The notes under the pieces are model-generated. The model saw only the letters and a list, made by a program, of their open reading frames with translations. It was not told where the DNA came from and did no database searches. Of a stretch of DNA of 64,000 nt, positions 48,063-58,992 are shown piece after piece. Source of the DNA: Lepus europaeus (Eukaryota; Chordata; Mammalia; Lagomorpha; Leporidae); assembly GCF_033115175.1 (NCBI RefSeq), contig NC_084840.1, positions 75,531,179-75,595,178 on the forward strand, given 5' to 3'. Both the position numbers and the translations under genes were made by a program. The stretch's first letter is position 1. Each line of letters begins with the position of its first letter.

Positions 48063-48204
48063 ATAGGAATTCTGTAGGTATCTTAGAACATATGCTCCAT
48101 GAATAATGATTGACTACATTATACGGATACATTGCAACAACAAAAAATTCCTTAAGAAAGTAGGGGGTCTTTTTTCTGGAGTCATCAGTTTATTTCTTGA
48201 CTTT

Positions 48205-48530
48205 TGAACATTCATGTATTTATTTGAAAGGCAGGGTTATGAGAGAGAGGAAGGAAGGGAGAGATAGAGGTAGAGAGAGATCTTTCATCTGCCTGTTCAC
48301 TCCCCAATGCCTGCACTAGCCAGGGCTAGGCCAGACTAAAGCTAGGAGCCAGGAGCTTTCTCCTAATCTCCCATGTGGGTAATGGAGGGGCCAAGCTTTC
48401 CAAGACACATTAGCAAGAAGCTGGAGTAGTAGTGGAGCAACAGAGACTTGAACCAGCAACCCACATAGGATGTAGGTGTTGAAGGCAGTGTCCAAAACCC
48501 AGTACAACACAACACTGGTCCAATTTCTAC
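48205..48530 (-). mobile_element. C-SINE, old
   Basis: Antisense copy from gtatttatttgaaaggc to acaacactggtcc. Confidence 0.88.
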
Positions 48531-49030
48531 GAGTGGAAAGTGGAACTAGTTGAAATATTATCTCTGTTTTATTCTGTGAAGAATTAGTCCATTTTCATTC
48601 AAACAATACAGTTCCGTATGACCTTGCAATGATCCCTGAAAAAAGTCAATTAGACAGTTCTGACTTCTTCATTACTGATTTCCCGCTGCCACAAAAGATA
48701 AGTAATTTTCATCAAAATTATTTTACCTCTGATCTCAATCCATCATGGACATAAATGTTTCATTCCCATTATATAAAACACTTATTGAGTCCTCAGTTTC
48801 CTACGCTATTTCTCTATTAGGCAAAAGTCAAAACACTCAAGGGTCTGCCACAAATACTTGAAGAAAAATTTTGATACATTCTGAAAGTGAAGATGCTAAA
48901 TCTCGCATGAAGAATACATGTGGACTTTTAAAAAATAAAAGCAAAAAGATGACTTCAAACTTGCAAGTGGTATAAAGAGAAAGGCATATTCAAAAATTAT
49001 GAAGGATGGCAAAATTGAAGTAGAAAACAT

Positions 49031-49361
49031 AGCGGCCTGCGCTGCGGCTCAATAAGCTAATCCTCTGCCTTGTGGCGCTGGCACACCGGTTCTAGTCCCA
49101 GTCGGGGCGCCGGATTCTGTCCCGGTTGCCCCTCTTCCAGGCCAGCTCTCTGCTGTGGCCCGGGAGTGCAGTGGAGGATGGCCCAAGTGCTTGGGCCCTG
49201 CACCCCATGGGAGACCAGGATAAGCACCTGGCTCCTGGCTTCAGATCAGCGCAGTGTGCCGGCTGCAGCGGCCATTGGAGGGTGAACCAACGGCAAAGGA
49301 AGACCTTTCTCTCTGTCTCTCTCACTGTCCACTCTACCTGTCCAAAAAAAAAAAAAAAAAA
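49031..49361 (+). mobile_element. C-SINE, first of a tandem pair
   Basis: Sense copy inserted after gaaaacatagc in repeat B'. Ends in poly(A). Confidence 0.94.
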
Positions 49362-49367
49362 ATAGCA

Positions 49368-49698
49368 AGGCTGACGCCTCAGCTCACTTGGCTAATCCCC
49401 CGCCTGCGGCGCCAGCACCCTGGGTTCGAGTCCCAGTTGTGGTGCCGGTTCTGTCCCTGTTGCTCCCCTTCCAGTCCAGCTCTCTGCTGTGGCCCGGGAA
49501 GGCAGTGGAGGATGGCCCAAGTGCTTGGGCCCTGCACCTGCATGGCAGACCAGGAGGAAGCACCTGGCTCCTGACTTTGGATCGGCACAGCGCACCGGCC
49601 GTAGCAGCCATTTGGGGGGTGAACCAATGGAAAAGGAAGACCTTTCTCTCTGTCTCTCTCTCTCTCACTGTCTAACTCTGCCTGTCAAAAAAAAAAAC
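49368..49698 (+). mobile_element. C-SINE, second of a tandem pair
   Basis: Sense copy of a different subtype starting right after atagcaa. The site word reappears as catagcaaattg at 49,701. Confidence 0.93.
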
Positions 49699-49790
49699 AC
49701 ATAGCAAATTGATTATGAGATTTTGTTTGAGGCTTTTATAAGATGTGCATTATAGGCACACATGGAGATTAAGTAGAAATTGCACAACAT

Positions 49791-50335
49791 GGGTTTAAGC
49801 TCAAATGCTAAGCTCAAGATTTGGATTTGACGTTTATTGACAACTGATGATATTTAAAGTGGTGAGAATATCCATGGTCATAAAGGACTTGAGAAGACAG
49901 AAAAGTGTCCAGAAGTGACTTAGGGCATTTCAAGTTCACAGTTTACATTAATTCAAGGGTGAATCATTTGCAGAAAGACTGAGATGCACATTTTGGTAGG
50001 CTATGTCTCAGCTAAAGAGAATGGCTTGGGAAAGCCTGTTTGACAGCAAAAGGGTAACCACAGGAACAAAAAGAGTTAATAAGGGCTTACATTTCTGAAG
50101 GTGTATACAGGACATGAAAATTGTCATTCTCTGAGTTTCTTGATTAGTAGTCCATGACATTGTCTCAACCTTTGAAGAAAGTTCTTTAAAATGAGATACA
50201 GATACTGTTGTGATTGTTTAATTATCCTTATATCACTGAAGGCTATGAAAGGTAATTCTAAGACTTTGTAAAAATGTTTTGAGAAGAGAACACATTTAAA
50301 CAAATAGTAGAAACTTTTCTTTAAGAGTATAGATA
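49791..50335. other. Unassigned DNA
   Basis: No gene or repeat recognised. Confidence 0.4.
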
Positions 50336-50339
50336 GGGG

Positions 50340-50809
50340 CTAAATTTAATAATAAAATCTCAATGTCAATTCACTCATATGCATTATTTTTGTATTCTGT
50401 ATGTTAGTTACCACAAATAAGAGAAAATATATATTTGCCTTTTTCGGACTGCCTTATTTCACTATGCATAATGGTCTCCAATTGCATCCAATTTGTTGCA
50501 GAAGTCAGATGTTTGTTCTTTTTCACGGCTTGGGAGTCTACCATTGTGGATGTATATTGTAATGTCTTTATCCAGTAATCCGTTTTTGGACATCTGTGTT
50601 GAATTCACATCTTTGCTATTGTGAGTTGAGCTGCTATAAACATGGGGTACAGATACCTCTCACATGCTGATTTCATTTCCTTTGGGTAAATTCCCAGCAG
50701 TGGAATTTCTTGGTCATATGATAGTTCTATGTTTAGATTCCTGAGGAATCTCCATGCTGTCTTTCATAATGGTTGTACTAGTATACATTCCCATCAACAG
50801 TTTGTTTGT

Positions 50810-50840
<31 letters not shown>

Positions 50841-51310
50841 TTTTGACAGGCAGAGTGGATAGTGAGAGAGAGAGAGAGAGACAGAGAGAAAGGTCTTCCT
50901 TTTTGCCATTGGTTCACCCTCCAATGGCCACTGCGGCCGGCGCATCTCGCTGATCCGAAGCCAGGAGCCAGGTGCTTCTCCTGGTCTCCCATGGGGGTGC
51001 AGGGCCCAAGCACTTGGGCCATCCTCCACTGCCTTCCCGGGCCACAGCAGAGAGCTGGCCTGGAAGAGGGGCAACCGGGACAGAATCCGGCGCCCCAACC
51101 GGGACTAGAACCCAGTGTGCCGGCGCCGCAAGGCAGAGGATTAGCCTGTTAAGCCATGGCGCCGGCCCCATCAACAGTTTATAGGTACCAGTTCCCTTTT
51201 GTCGGCAGCAGCATCTGTTATTTTTATTTATTTATTTTTGGATGATAGCCATTCTGAGTAGGGTGAAATGAAACTTCATTGTGGCTTTTATTTACATTTC
51301 CCAGATGGCT
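50340..51310 (-). mobile_element. Antisense L1 split by a C-SINE
   Basis: L1 text (gggtaaattcccagcagtgg) up to 50,803 resumes at 51,179 (gataagccattctgag-type text near 51,245). Confidence 0.85.
50804..51166 (-). mobile_element. C-SINE nested in L1
   Basis: Antisense full-length copy with a (TTTA)n tail, flanked by catcaacagttt on both sides. Ends ccatggcgccggcc. Confidence 0.96.
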
Positions 51311-51804
51311 TCTGATCCTACCTTTTATTTGAAGACAATGACAAAAAAAAAGACTTTTGTCAGCCTTTGCAAGTAGAGACCTGTTTACTTTCCACTTCCT
51401 CATCTCTCTCACTCCTGACTCCTAAGCACTCTTCTTGGCTAAATCCCCTTGATTCCCACTTCCTTCAACTTAACATCCCCCCAAAGATACCAAATACCAC
51501 AGTATCTGCAGCTATGATCCATTAGCTTATAGAAGGGATCTCTGGACTCTTATTCATCTTTGCATTATTTCCATGCTTTATGGGATTTATACAGTGAGTT
51601 TTCTTGTTCCTGGAAGCATTGGAGAAGCCATGTATGAAAAGTTTTGTTAACTGCTCTACAGACTGACAGTGCTTCACACATGAATCCCAACAACATCAGT
51701 GGACTATCTGTTATCATCTCTCACCACAGTCCACAGACTTCTAGGAAAATCAGTTTGAGGGACTAATGAATCAGAATGAAAGAAAGCAGGCAAGTAATAA
51801 AATC
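51311..51804. other. Region downstream of the AKR1C gene
   Basis: No exon or repeat recognised between the L1 and the predicted polyadenylation site. Confidence 0.4.
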
Positions 51805-52033
51805 AGTGGTAGGTAAAAGTCTTTAATACAACAAGATTATATTATTTTCTGTAATAACAAGAATTTGTAGCCATGACCTTATACCCAGTAGATACAGCTC
51901 CAGCTGAGGGTCAGTTGCTAAGCAGCATAGATTAACCAGAAGAGAATTGCCCAGTTACCAGCATCTGAGATGTCTCCTGTCCCATGACACATGTGGGAGA
52001 ACTTGTAGTAGAATCATGAAAAAGGTCTCCACG
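51805..52033 (-). other. AKR1C 3' UTR with ATTAAA polyadenylation signal
   Basis: About 210 bases after the stop codon there is an ATTAAA hexamer on the minus strand at 51,827-51,822. AKR1C 3' UTRs are typically about 200 bases, so cleavage near 51,805 is likely. No SINE interrupts this stretch. Confidence 0.6.
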
Positions 52034-52076
52034 TTAATATTCATCAGAATATGGGTAATTTGGATGTTCAATAAAG
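52034..52076 (-). CDS. AKR1C exon 9, terminal coding part
   Basis: The exon begins after a tttttag acceptor, completes an Ile codon split by intron 8, and encodes FIEHPNYPYSDEY followed by TAA. The family's usual C-terminus is HPNYPFSDEY. The predicted full protein is 323 residues, the same as rabbit AKR1C5, which supports a functional gene. Confidence 0.93.
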
Positions 52077-53516
52077 CTAAAATGAGAAAAATGCACATTC
52101 TATACTCTGTGACCACATTTCTAGAATACTAAATAAGTGGTTTCTGTGATGCTACCATTATAGAAAAATAAAATGTTTGTTTTCATACTGGTTTTATTAT
52201 CCAACTTATATTCATGAGCATGACTTTATGGTAAATATATTTAATCATACTCAAAGTTTTCAAATTATATTTCTTTACTTGGAACTTAGCATACATTTCA
52301 TACACAATAAAAAATTCAAACATCTCTCACATAGCTGCATCTGTAAATTATGAAAGCCATACACAGTGCTATCTTACATCATATTTTCAAGGATAATAGA
52401 AACATATTTGAACATACTGTTCAATACTAAAAAGAGTTCACAGGTTATAGGTTACTGCTAGCAATTTGACATCATTTGTATTAATTCTTCAATTATTTAC
52501 TTACAGTCCATCATGCATAGCTTAATATATGATAAAATGAATTTTATTGATGAGACAGTGTTCAGTGTCCAAATGCTTCCTGTATTATTTGCATATTTCT
52601 ATATTTTCCTAACTACTTAAGATATAAAGTGGCAACACACTCAATACTTATTAAAAATGTTTATGGGTGTAGGAATCATACATTGCTTGCCACTGTCTTT
52701 GCCACTCTCCTAAACTTTCCATTATGTCTCTGCTATAGTTTTCAATTTTTATAGTAATCAAATATTAAAATTATAACACATCTACCAATTTTGAATATGT
52801 ACATTTTGCAATACATTAAACTTTTTTATTCATTTTTATCTTTATTTCTACCACAAAATTAGATTCTTTAGGTGGAATTAATAGAAATTCCTTACTATAA
52901 ACATTTATAGAAATTTTGTTTATTGGACAAAGGAGAGAAAAGATATTTCACTGGCTATATTCTCTTTCATTTTTATTTTTATTACTCCATTTTGATCCTT
53001 ATTTTGAGATCTACCTTTAAGAATTCATCCTCTGCATAGAGATTTCCATATGTCAGAAAATCATACCCAATGTTTCTATTAACTTTGTAAGGTCAGCCTT
53101 TGTAAAGGTGAATGAAGGATTTGAGTCCTTAACAAACACACAGTGAAAAGGAAGGGGAAAATATCAAACTAGAAATACATTATTTTACAAGTCTGTAATG
53201 GATAATTCCATACAAAGGGATATGTATTTCTGCATAAGGACATTATAAATACTAATCTGTATACTTATTGAACAGGTTTGCATTAGTATTACTTTCTATA
53301 CTTATTATTAGGTAGATATTTATGCATAAAAGATCAAGGGTGTTATTGAGAGTAATCCAAAAATTAAAAAAGCTCTCATGAAACAAATTAATGTCTCAAG
53401 GCTTCTTTCCATCCATTCTTGAAGCTATATTTGAAATGGATATCATCAAACCTAAGGTTCATTGGGTATTTCTTTAGGCATTACCCAATCTAATAGATTT
53501 ATTTTCTTTATGATTT
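52077..53516 (-). other. AKR1C intron 8, unique part
   Basis: AT-rich and free of SINEs; no other feature recognised. Confidence 0.6.
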
Positions 53517-54497
53517 CATTGTTAGTATGATGTATTGAAATTCATCACCAAATAAATTTTACTTTAATGTATAAGCACTCATTCTTCTGTTTTCTTCCTG
53601 GAAAAGGTTTTTTATGAGTAAACTTTCAAGACTTCTGAAATTAGTACTGCTTTCTTTCAAAAATACAGGTGAAGCTTATTTCCTTAATTTATAAGTTCTT
53701 ACATGCACATGTTTAGGGAAGAGAATGATGTCAAACAAGCTTACTAACATAAATAGGAAGCAAGTCCCTTGTATTTTAGTATCAGCTAAATTTTTCCAGT
53801 CTCTCCAAGATTCAAGGCTATTTTATCCAGAAAAACTGTCAAGCACAAGTCAATTATGAATGAATGTGGGGACTCTTGTTGTACATTACAGTTACTGACA
53901 TTACTTATTAACTTACATGTCTAAAATCGTGGAAGGCAAATTATCTTAATGACTTAGATATAAACAGACATGCCTGTGAATGAAGACGACTGCTGCCTAG
54001 GACCACAAGGTTGTTGGAAATGCCTTAATCTGATAAGAATTGAAGTTTGAGAGAAGTATGTGTCATTTTACAAACACTGAATTAGGCTACATTGGTGATT
54101 CCCATAGTGCATGTTCATAGATAGTAGGGCAATAAAAGCTAATGCCTTTCCTACACTCCTCATCAGAAAATAAATGGAGGCAACAAATTTATGAAAGCCA
54201 CTTACATATCAGCAGAATAATAACGCAGATTTTTGTTCAGGCCATCCAGAGTTTTCATGTCCTCTGAAGACAATTGAAATTCAAACACCTGTTAGAGAAG
54301 TATATAATATTTGGTTATTTTTATACTGAATATTTGCCAATCTGGAAAATCCTGAAAAGTTTCCAAACATTTTGAGACATGAAGCAAATCATTCTTCAAT
54401 AAACACTGGGTGTTGGGTGGAATGTAAACTAGTATGGAAATTCCTCAGAAATTTGAAAATATTTCTACTACTCACCCAACCATCCCGTTCCTGGACA
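53517..54497 (-). repeat. Inverted segmental repeat, right arm (contains AKR1C exon 8)
   Basis: Partner of 20,485-21,476. About 32 kb separates the arms, which are in opposite orientation. Confidence 0.9.
54206..54288 (-). CDS. AKR1C exon 8
   Basis: This 83-bp exon encodes residues 283-309 plus two bases, starting VFEFQLSSEDMKTLDG and ending RYYSAD. The acceptor is ctaacag and the donor gtaagt is perfect. The exon lies in the right arm of an inverted repeat whose left arm carries the orphan exon at 20,703. Confidence 0.95.
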
Positions 54498-55460
54498 TTT
54501 AACCAAGAGAAATTAAATCAGCTTATGAAGTGTCATTTGAATCTCCATGTTTACACACTTCAATTCACATTAGCTAAGATATGAGATCAACCCATATGTC
54601 CATCATCTGATAACTGGATAAAAAATTCTGGTTTATATACACAACGAAGTAATACTCAGCTATAAAAGAAGGAAATTCTGTTTTTCCAACAGAGTGGAAG
54701 CAACCGAGGAGAATTATGCTTAATGAAATAAGTGATACCCTAAAAGACAAATATATGTTTTCTCTGATTTGTGGTAGTTAACATATAGAATGCACACATG
54801 CAAGCCGGCGCCGTGGCTCCACAGGCTAATCCTCCACCTAGCAGCGCCAGCACACTGGGTTCTAGTCCCGGTCGGGGCTCCGGATTCTGTCCCGGTTGTC
54901 CCTGTTCCAGGCCATCTCTCTGCTATGGCCTGGGAGTGCAGTGGAGGATGGCCCAAGTGCTTGGGCCCTGCACCCCACGGGAGACCAGGATAAGCACCTG
55001 GCTCCTGCCTTCGGATCAGCGCGGTGTGCCGGCCGCAGCGTGGCGGCCATTGGAGGGTGAACCAATGGCAAAGGAAGACCTTTCTCTCTGTCTCTCTCTC
55101 ACTGTCCACTCTGCCTGTCAAAAAAAAATCTAGAATGCACACATGTAAACACCCACACAAACACAACTGAATGTAGAAGGGTGAAATTGACATCCTATGA
55201 TTTGATTATTCTTTATAGCTCTTGTGTATATTCCTGTGGAACAGTCCTTCAATTTTTTTACTTATTGAACACAATATTTAGTTGAGCATTAACTCTGTGG
55301 TTATAAAATCAATTGAATTAATGCTATCAAAAATTAAAAGAATAACGAAAGGAAGATGGAGAGAAGGACCAAAGGAGGTAAGGAGGTATCAATTTGTCTT
55401 AGAATTGTGTCTATGAAATATATACTTTCTGTTGTCTTTATGTTAATCATAAAAATTTTA
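54420..55460 (+). mobile_element. L1 3' region in AKR1C intron 7
   Basis: Sense L1 text (attagctaagatatgagatc, ggataaaaaattctgg) split by a SINE and running to a degraded 3' end. Antisense to the gene. Confidence 0.75.
54803..55129 (+). mobile_element. C-SINE, young, in intron 7
   Basis: Sense copy with target duplication tagaatgcacacatg. Confidence 0.96.
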
Positions 55461-55514
55461 AAATAATAGTAACTGTTAATATTATTTAAAATAATAATAA
55501 TGACTCTTCTGTGT

Positions 55515-55880
55515 GAGGAGTTGGTTTTGTTGCAGAAGGTTAATCAGCCACCTGCAATGCAGTCATGTCTTCTCAGAACCAATTGAAGTTCTAGCTGTTC
55601 CACTTCTGATACAGGTTCCTACCATGGGCTTGGGAAAACAATGGAGGAAGGCAAAAGTGCTTGTACCCCTCCACCCATGTGGGAATCTCAGATCTTGTTC
55701 CAGGCTCCTGGCTTCAGCATGACACAGGCCAAGTGTTGTGACCCTGGTGAGTGAATCAGCCAATGGCCAATGGAAGATTCTCTCTCTCACTCTCTCTCTC
55801 TCTTTCTCTCTCCCTCCCCTTCCCTTCTTTCTCTGTATCTTTGCCTTTCAAGTGAATAAATAAAAACTTTAAAAAAAACA
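55515..55880 (+). mobile_element. C-SINE, old, in intron 7
   Basis: Diverged sense copy with a CT-rich tail and ctttcaagtgaataaat. Confidence 0.8.
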
Positions 55881-56440
55881 TCAGTGAAAAATAAATAAAA
55901 GTGCACTACTAGCTATAATATATTAAAACCACACAACATTAAAGATAAAAAGAGATCTCAAGATTAGCTGTGCTGTAGAAGGAAGCTGACATTACTTAAA
56001 GAAGATAGGGCCATGTACTTACAAGGTCTAGAAAATTCTAAAGGCAAACATTGAAGTATATAAGATTATTTAGTAAAGATCCTTGATACAGTCACCTGTT
56101 TATATCCCATCAGTGAATAAAGAAAACAACAGAAAATTTTGATAATTTGAAAAAGAAAAAGGTATTTTTAAAAATTCTCTTGTAATTAATGGAGAGTTTC
56201 AATTCAATATTAAACAACAGCTTAAAGTCATATTCTATGTGGAAAGTAAAAGTCCTTACAAATTTTGTATAACAGTTAACTTAATTCAATGAAGAGTAAC
56301 TGAGATATTTTAAATATGAGGTATTAGTAAATGTTTTACCATACTGGAAAACAGAGCTTTATTTTGTAACTCTACAGAAATAAAAACATTCTCTTGAGGA
56401 GAGGAGTGAATTCAGATATGTATTTGCAGAGTGAGGAGAG
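55881..56440. other. AKR1C intron 7, unassigned
   Basis: AT-rich; nothing recognised. Confidence 0.4.
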
Positions 56441-56444
56441 GATC

Positions 56445-56755
56445 ATTGATGTGTCAGAATTACACAGTGACAGAATGAGTGAGAGACAGAGTAAGAGAAA
56501 GACAGAGATCTCTCATCTACCAGTTTACTCTCAAATGTCTGCAAGAATCAACATGGGGGGAGAGAAGTCAGCACCATGGAAATCAATTTAGATCTTTAAC
56601 AATTTAGATCTCTAAGGGGTATATGCATCCAAGCACAAGGACATAACTTGTTGATTCCCATGGGGGTGCACTAACAGCAAGATAGAAGCAGGGCTGGGGC
56701 TCAAATCCAGGCATTTCAGTATGCTAAGCAATGAACCAAATTCTTAATCTTGATA
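56445..56755 (-). mobile_element. C-SINE, very old
   Basis: Heavily diverged antisense copy, recognisable from the gagagacagagtaagag tract and final gctaagcaatgaacc. Confidence 0.55.
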
Positions 56756-57004
56756 TTCTTTCTGAAAGTATATATGCATGTCAGTGGACTCTTACATATA
56801 TTTCACATGGTATTTTAAAAACACCAGTTGAATTAATAACCAAATTTAGAAAGACCATAATGTTTTATAGATAATGTAGTAAAATATTATCCTGTCCCCA
56901 AAACACTTGGATCAGCCACAAAAATATAAATATACAAAAGTACAAATTTTTGTCATGAAAATATACCATAAAGAGAATACAGTTTGTCAAAACGTGTTGC
57001 AAAA

Positions 57005-57305
57005 GGTTTACTTATTTATTTGAAAGACATAGTTTCAGATAGAAGGAGAGAGAGAGTTATTCCAACTGCTGACTCACTCCCCAAATTGCCACAACAGCTG
57101 AGGCTGAGCCAGACTGATGCAAAGCTAGGGGATTCATACTAATCTCCCATTTGGTGGTAAGAGCCCAAACACCCTTGCAATCCTCCACTGCTATCCTAGG
57201 CACATCATCAGGGAGCTGGATCAGAGAGAAGAACTAGAATTGGCTTCCATATGGGATGCTGGAGTTGCTGGCAGCAGCTTGACCTGCTGTACCACACTGC
57301 ACCCT
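57005..57305 (-). mobile_element. C-SINE, old
   Basis: Antisense copy from aggtttacttatttatttg to taccacactgcaccc. Confidence 0.85.
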
Positions 57306-58230
57306 AAGAAAAATTTTGACAAATAGATCTCGATATAAAATTAAAGTCCAGAATACATAAACATGCTAGATTGAGTAGGGAACTATCTCCCAATACTTCA
57401 CTTTGCTAGGCTCCATACCCCTTGGCTCCATTAACTATTATGCAAAAATTGTAGTGTGGCCTGGTTTGTTCAATAGTCATAGAACTTGTCAGAAGCAATT
57501 GCTAGAGAGTTCTGAGAAGGCTTTGCCAGTATGCAATCAGTGACTTTGGATTGTGCCATGTAATGAAGAGAGACCTAGGAAACTTAGCTGTAGGATGAAA
57601 AAGTACATGGAGGAGCACTGAGGCATCCCATGCAATGCTCATTTAACATCATAAAGGGAGCTGCTTCGTTTACAATTCCTGAGGGAGTGGATTACAAGAA
57701 CATGAGAGAGCTCAATACAATGCAAGGTGGATGAGTTCAGGCTGACCCTAGGCTAATTCACAATTCATGTAAGGATGTTAAATTGGTTACAATCATCTGT
57801 TCAGAAGGTATTTTTTATTTTACAACTACATAATAATGGTAAAATAATGGTTTCTTAATTGAAAACACAGACACAGTCAATATATTTATATGGTGCTTCA
57901 CTAGATAGGAAAACCAATGTGAAAACAATATGAATATTAAGCTATATGAATTCTAAAATTGCAAAAAATATAATGTATAAACCAAAAATCACCTCACAAA
58001 ATGCCCTAATTTCAAAAAATGAAGATGTCTTCTGTATAAGGCTATAGAGTAAACTTCCAATTAGTGCTGAAAACCTGTTCTGTGTTTTCTGTTCAATCAT
58101 AATTATCTCTATCATTATGTCTAGAAATATACAGAAGTCTTGAATACATGGGCAGGCTTGGTGAAAGATGTCTTGACATCTTCCAAAGAGAAACAAATCC
58201 CAAGGACACGGAGCCCCACATGCCCATCAC
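57306..58230. other. AKR1C intron 7 adjacent to exon 7
   Basis: No feature recognised apart from exon 7's donor. Confidence 0.4.
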
Positions 58231-58396
58231 CTGAATGTTCTCTTTGATCTCCTTCTCTATGAAACTCTTGGCCAGGACCACAACCCCACGCTGCAGCTGG
58301 CAGTGAAGGGCAATCAGGGCTGGACTTCGCTGGTGCTTTTTTGCCAGGGCACAGATGACTGGGTCTTCCAGGAGAACTGGGGAGCTCTGGTCCACC
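58231..58396 (-). CDS. AKR1C exon 7, with R276E
   Basis: This 166-bp exon encodes residues 228-282, from [12 protein letters not shown] to IKENIQ. It completes W227 and leaves phase 0. The cofactor-tail motif reads [15 protein letters not shown]270 is kept, but residue 276, normally Arg, is Glu (codon gag). [13 protein letters not shown] differs from the usual PALIALRYQLQRG. The acceptor is ttgcag and the donor is gtgatg. Confidence 0.95.
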
Positions 58397-58484
58397 CTGC
58401 AAGGAGCAGGAGAAAAACTGACCTCCTGATGCTGAGCATTCAGTTTGATAAAAGGTTTCCAGAACAAACTGGAGGCCTACCCTA

Positions 58485-58570
58485 GACCAGCGCTTCTCAA
58501 AGGTGGCCTCTGGGCCAGCGGTGTTATTAGTATCAGCTGAGCTGTTTTACAAATATAGATCATCCCCCTC
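58485..58570 (+). mobile_element. MER5-like hAT fragment in intron 6
   Basis: Contains accagcgcttctcaaaggtg and tatcagctgagctg. Confidence 0.55.
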
Positions 58571-58657
58571 TTTGAGCCAGTTGAGACTAACTCTATAAAA
58601 CTAAGTGTCATATTTCATCAACAGTGGATTTTATGTCATGTTTCATTTTCCTTTTAC

Positions 58658-58767
58658 CATTTTGGATCTCGACTTGATCCCAGAGCACCATAGGCAACCA
58701 GGACAATGTCTTTGGACTTGCAAAAATCCAGCAGTTTGCTCTGATTGAGATATGGATGGCATTCCAC
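58658..58767 (-). CDS. AKR1C exon 6
   Basis: This 110-bp exon encodes residues 191-226 plus two bases of W227, from [15 protein letters not shown] to LGSSRDPK. Y216, which stacks on nicotinamide, is present in AYGALGS. The acceptor is ccacag and the donor is gtaaaa. Confidence 0.95.
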
Positions 58768-58897
58768 CTGTGGATAGACAAGTTTGAAAAATATCAGAGT
58801 ATATGGGGAAACTTAAAAAGTAAAAGTAGCTGAATATGGAAATGAGACATGGAAATTTAAACTCAAAATATCATCAAGTAGGATTTTACATTTTGCT

Positions 58898-58992
58898 ATA
58901 AAGACTTTATTTTATTTGAAAAGCAGAGAGAAAGAGAAAAACAGATAGAAAGGGAGAGACCAACAGAGAGAGGGAGAGATAAAGAGATTCTT
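58898..58992 (-). mobile_element. C-SINE tail fragment in intron 5
   Basis: Only the A-rich and GA-rich 3' end of an antisense copy. Confidence 0.6.

Larger units (their letters stand above)
48594..49790 (+). repeat. Direct segmental repeat B, second copy
   Basis: Partner of 22,476-23,720. Shared words include gtggacttttaaaaaataaa and ggcacacatggagatt. It has its own two SINEs at a site that is empty in the first copy. Confidence 0.88.

Noticed and set aside
54720..55193. Minus-strand 157-codon frame
   Set aside because: The translation is that of a C-SINE with L1 flanks, shared with many other SINE sites.
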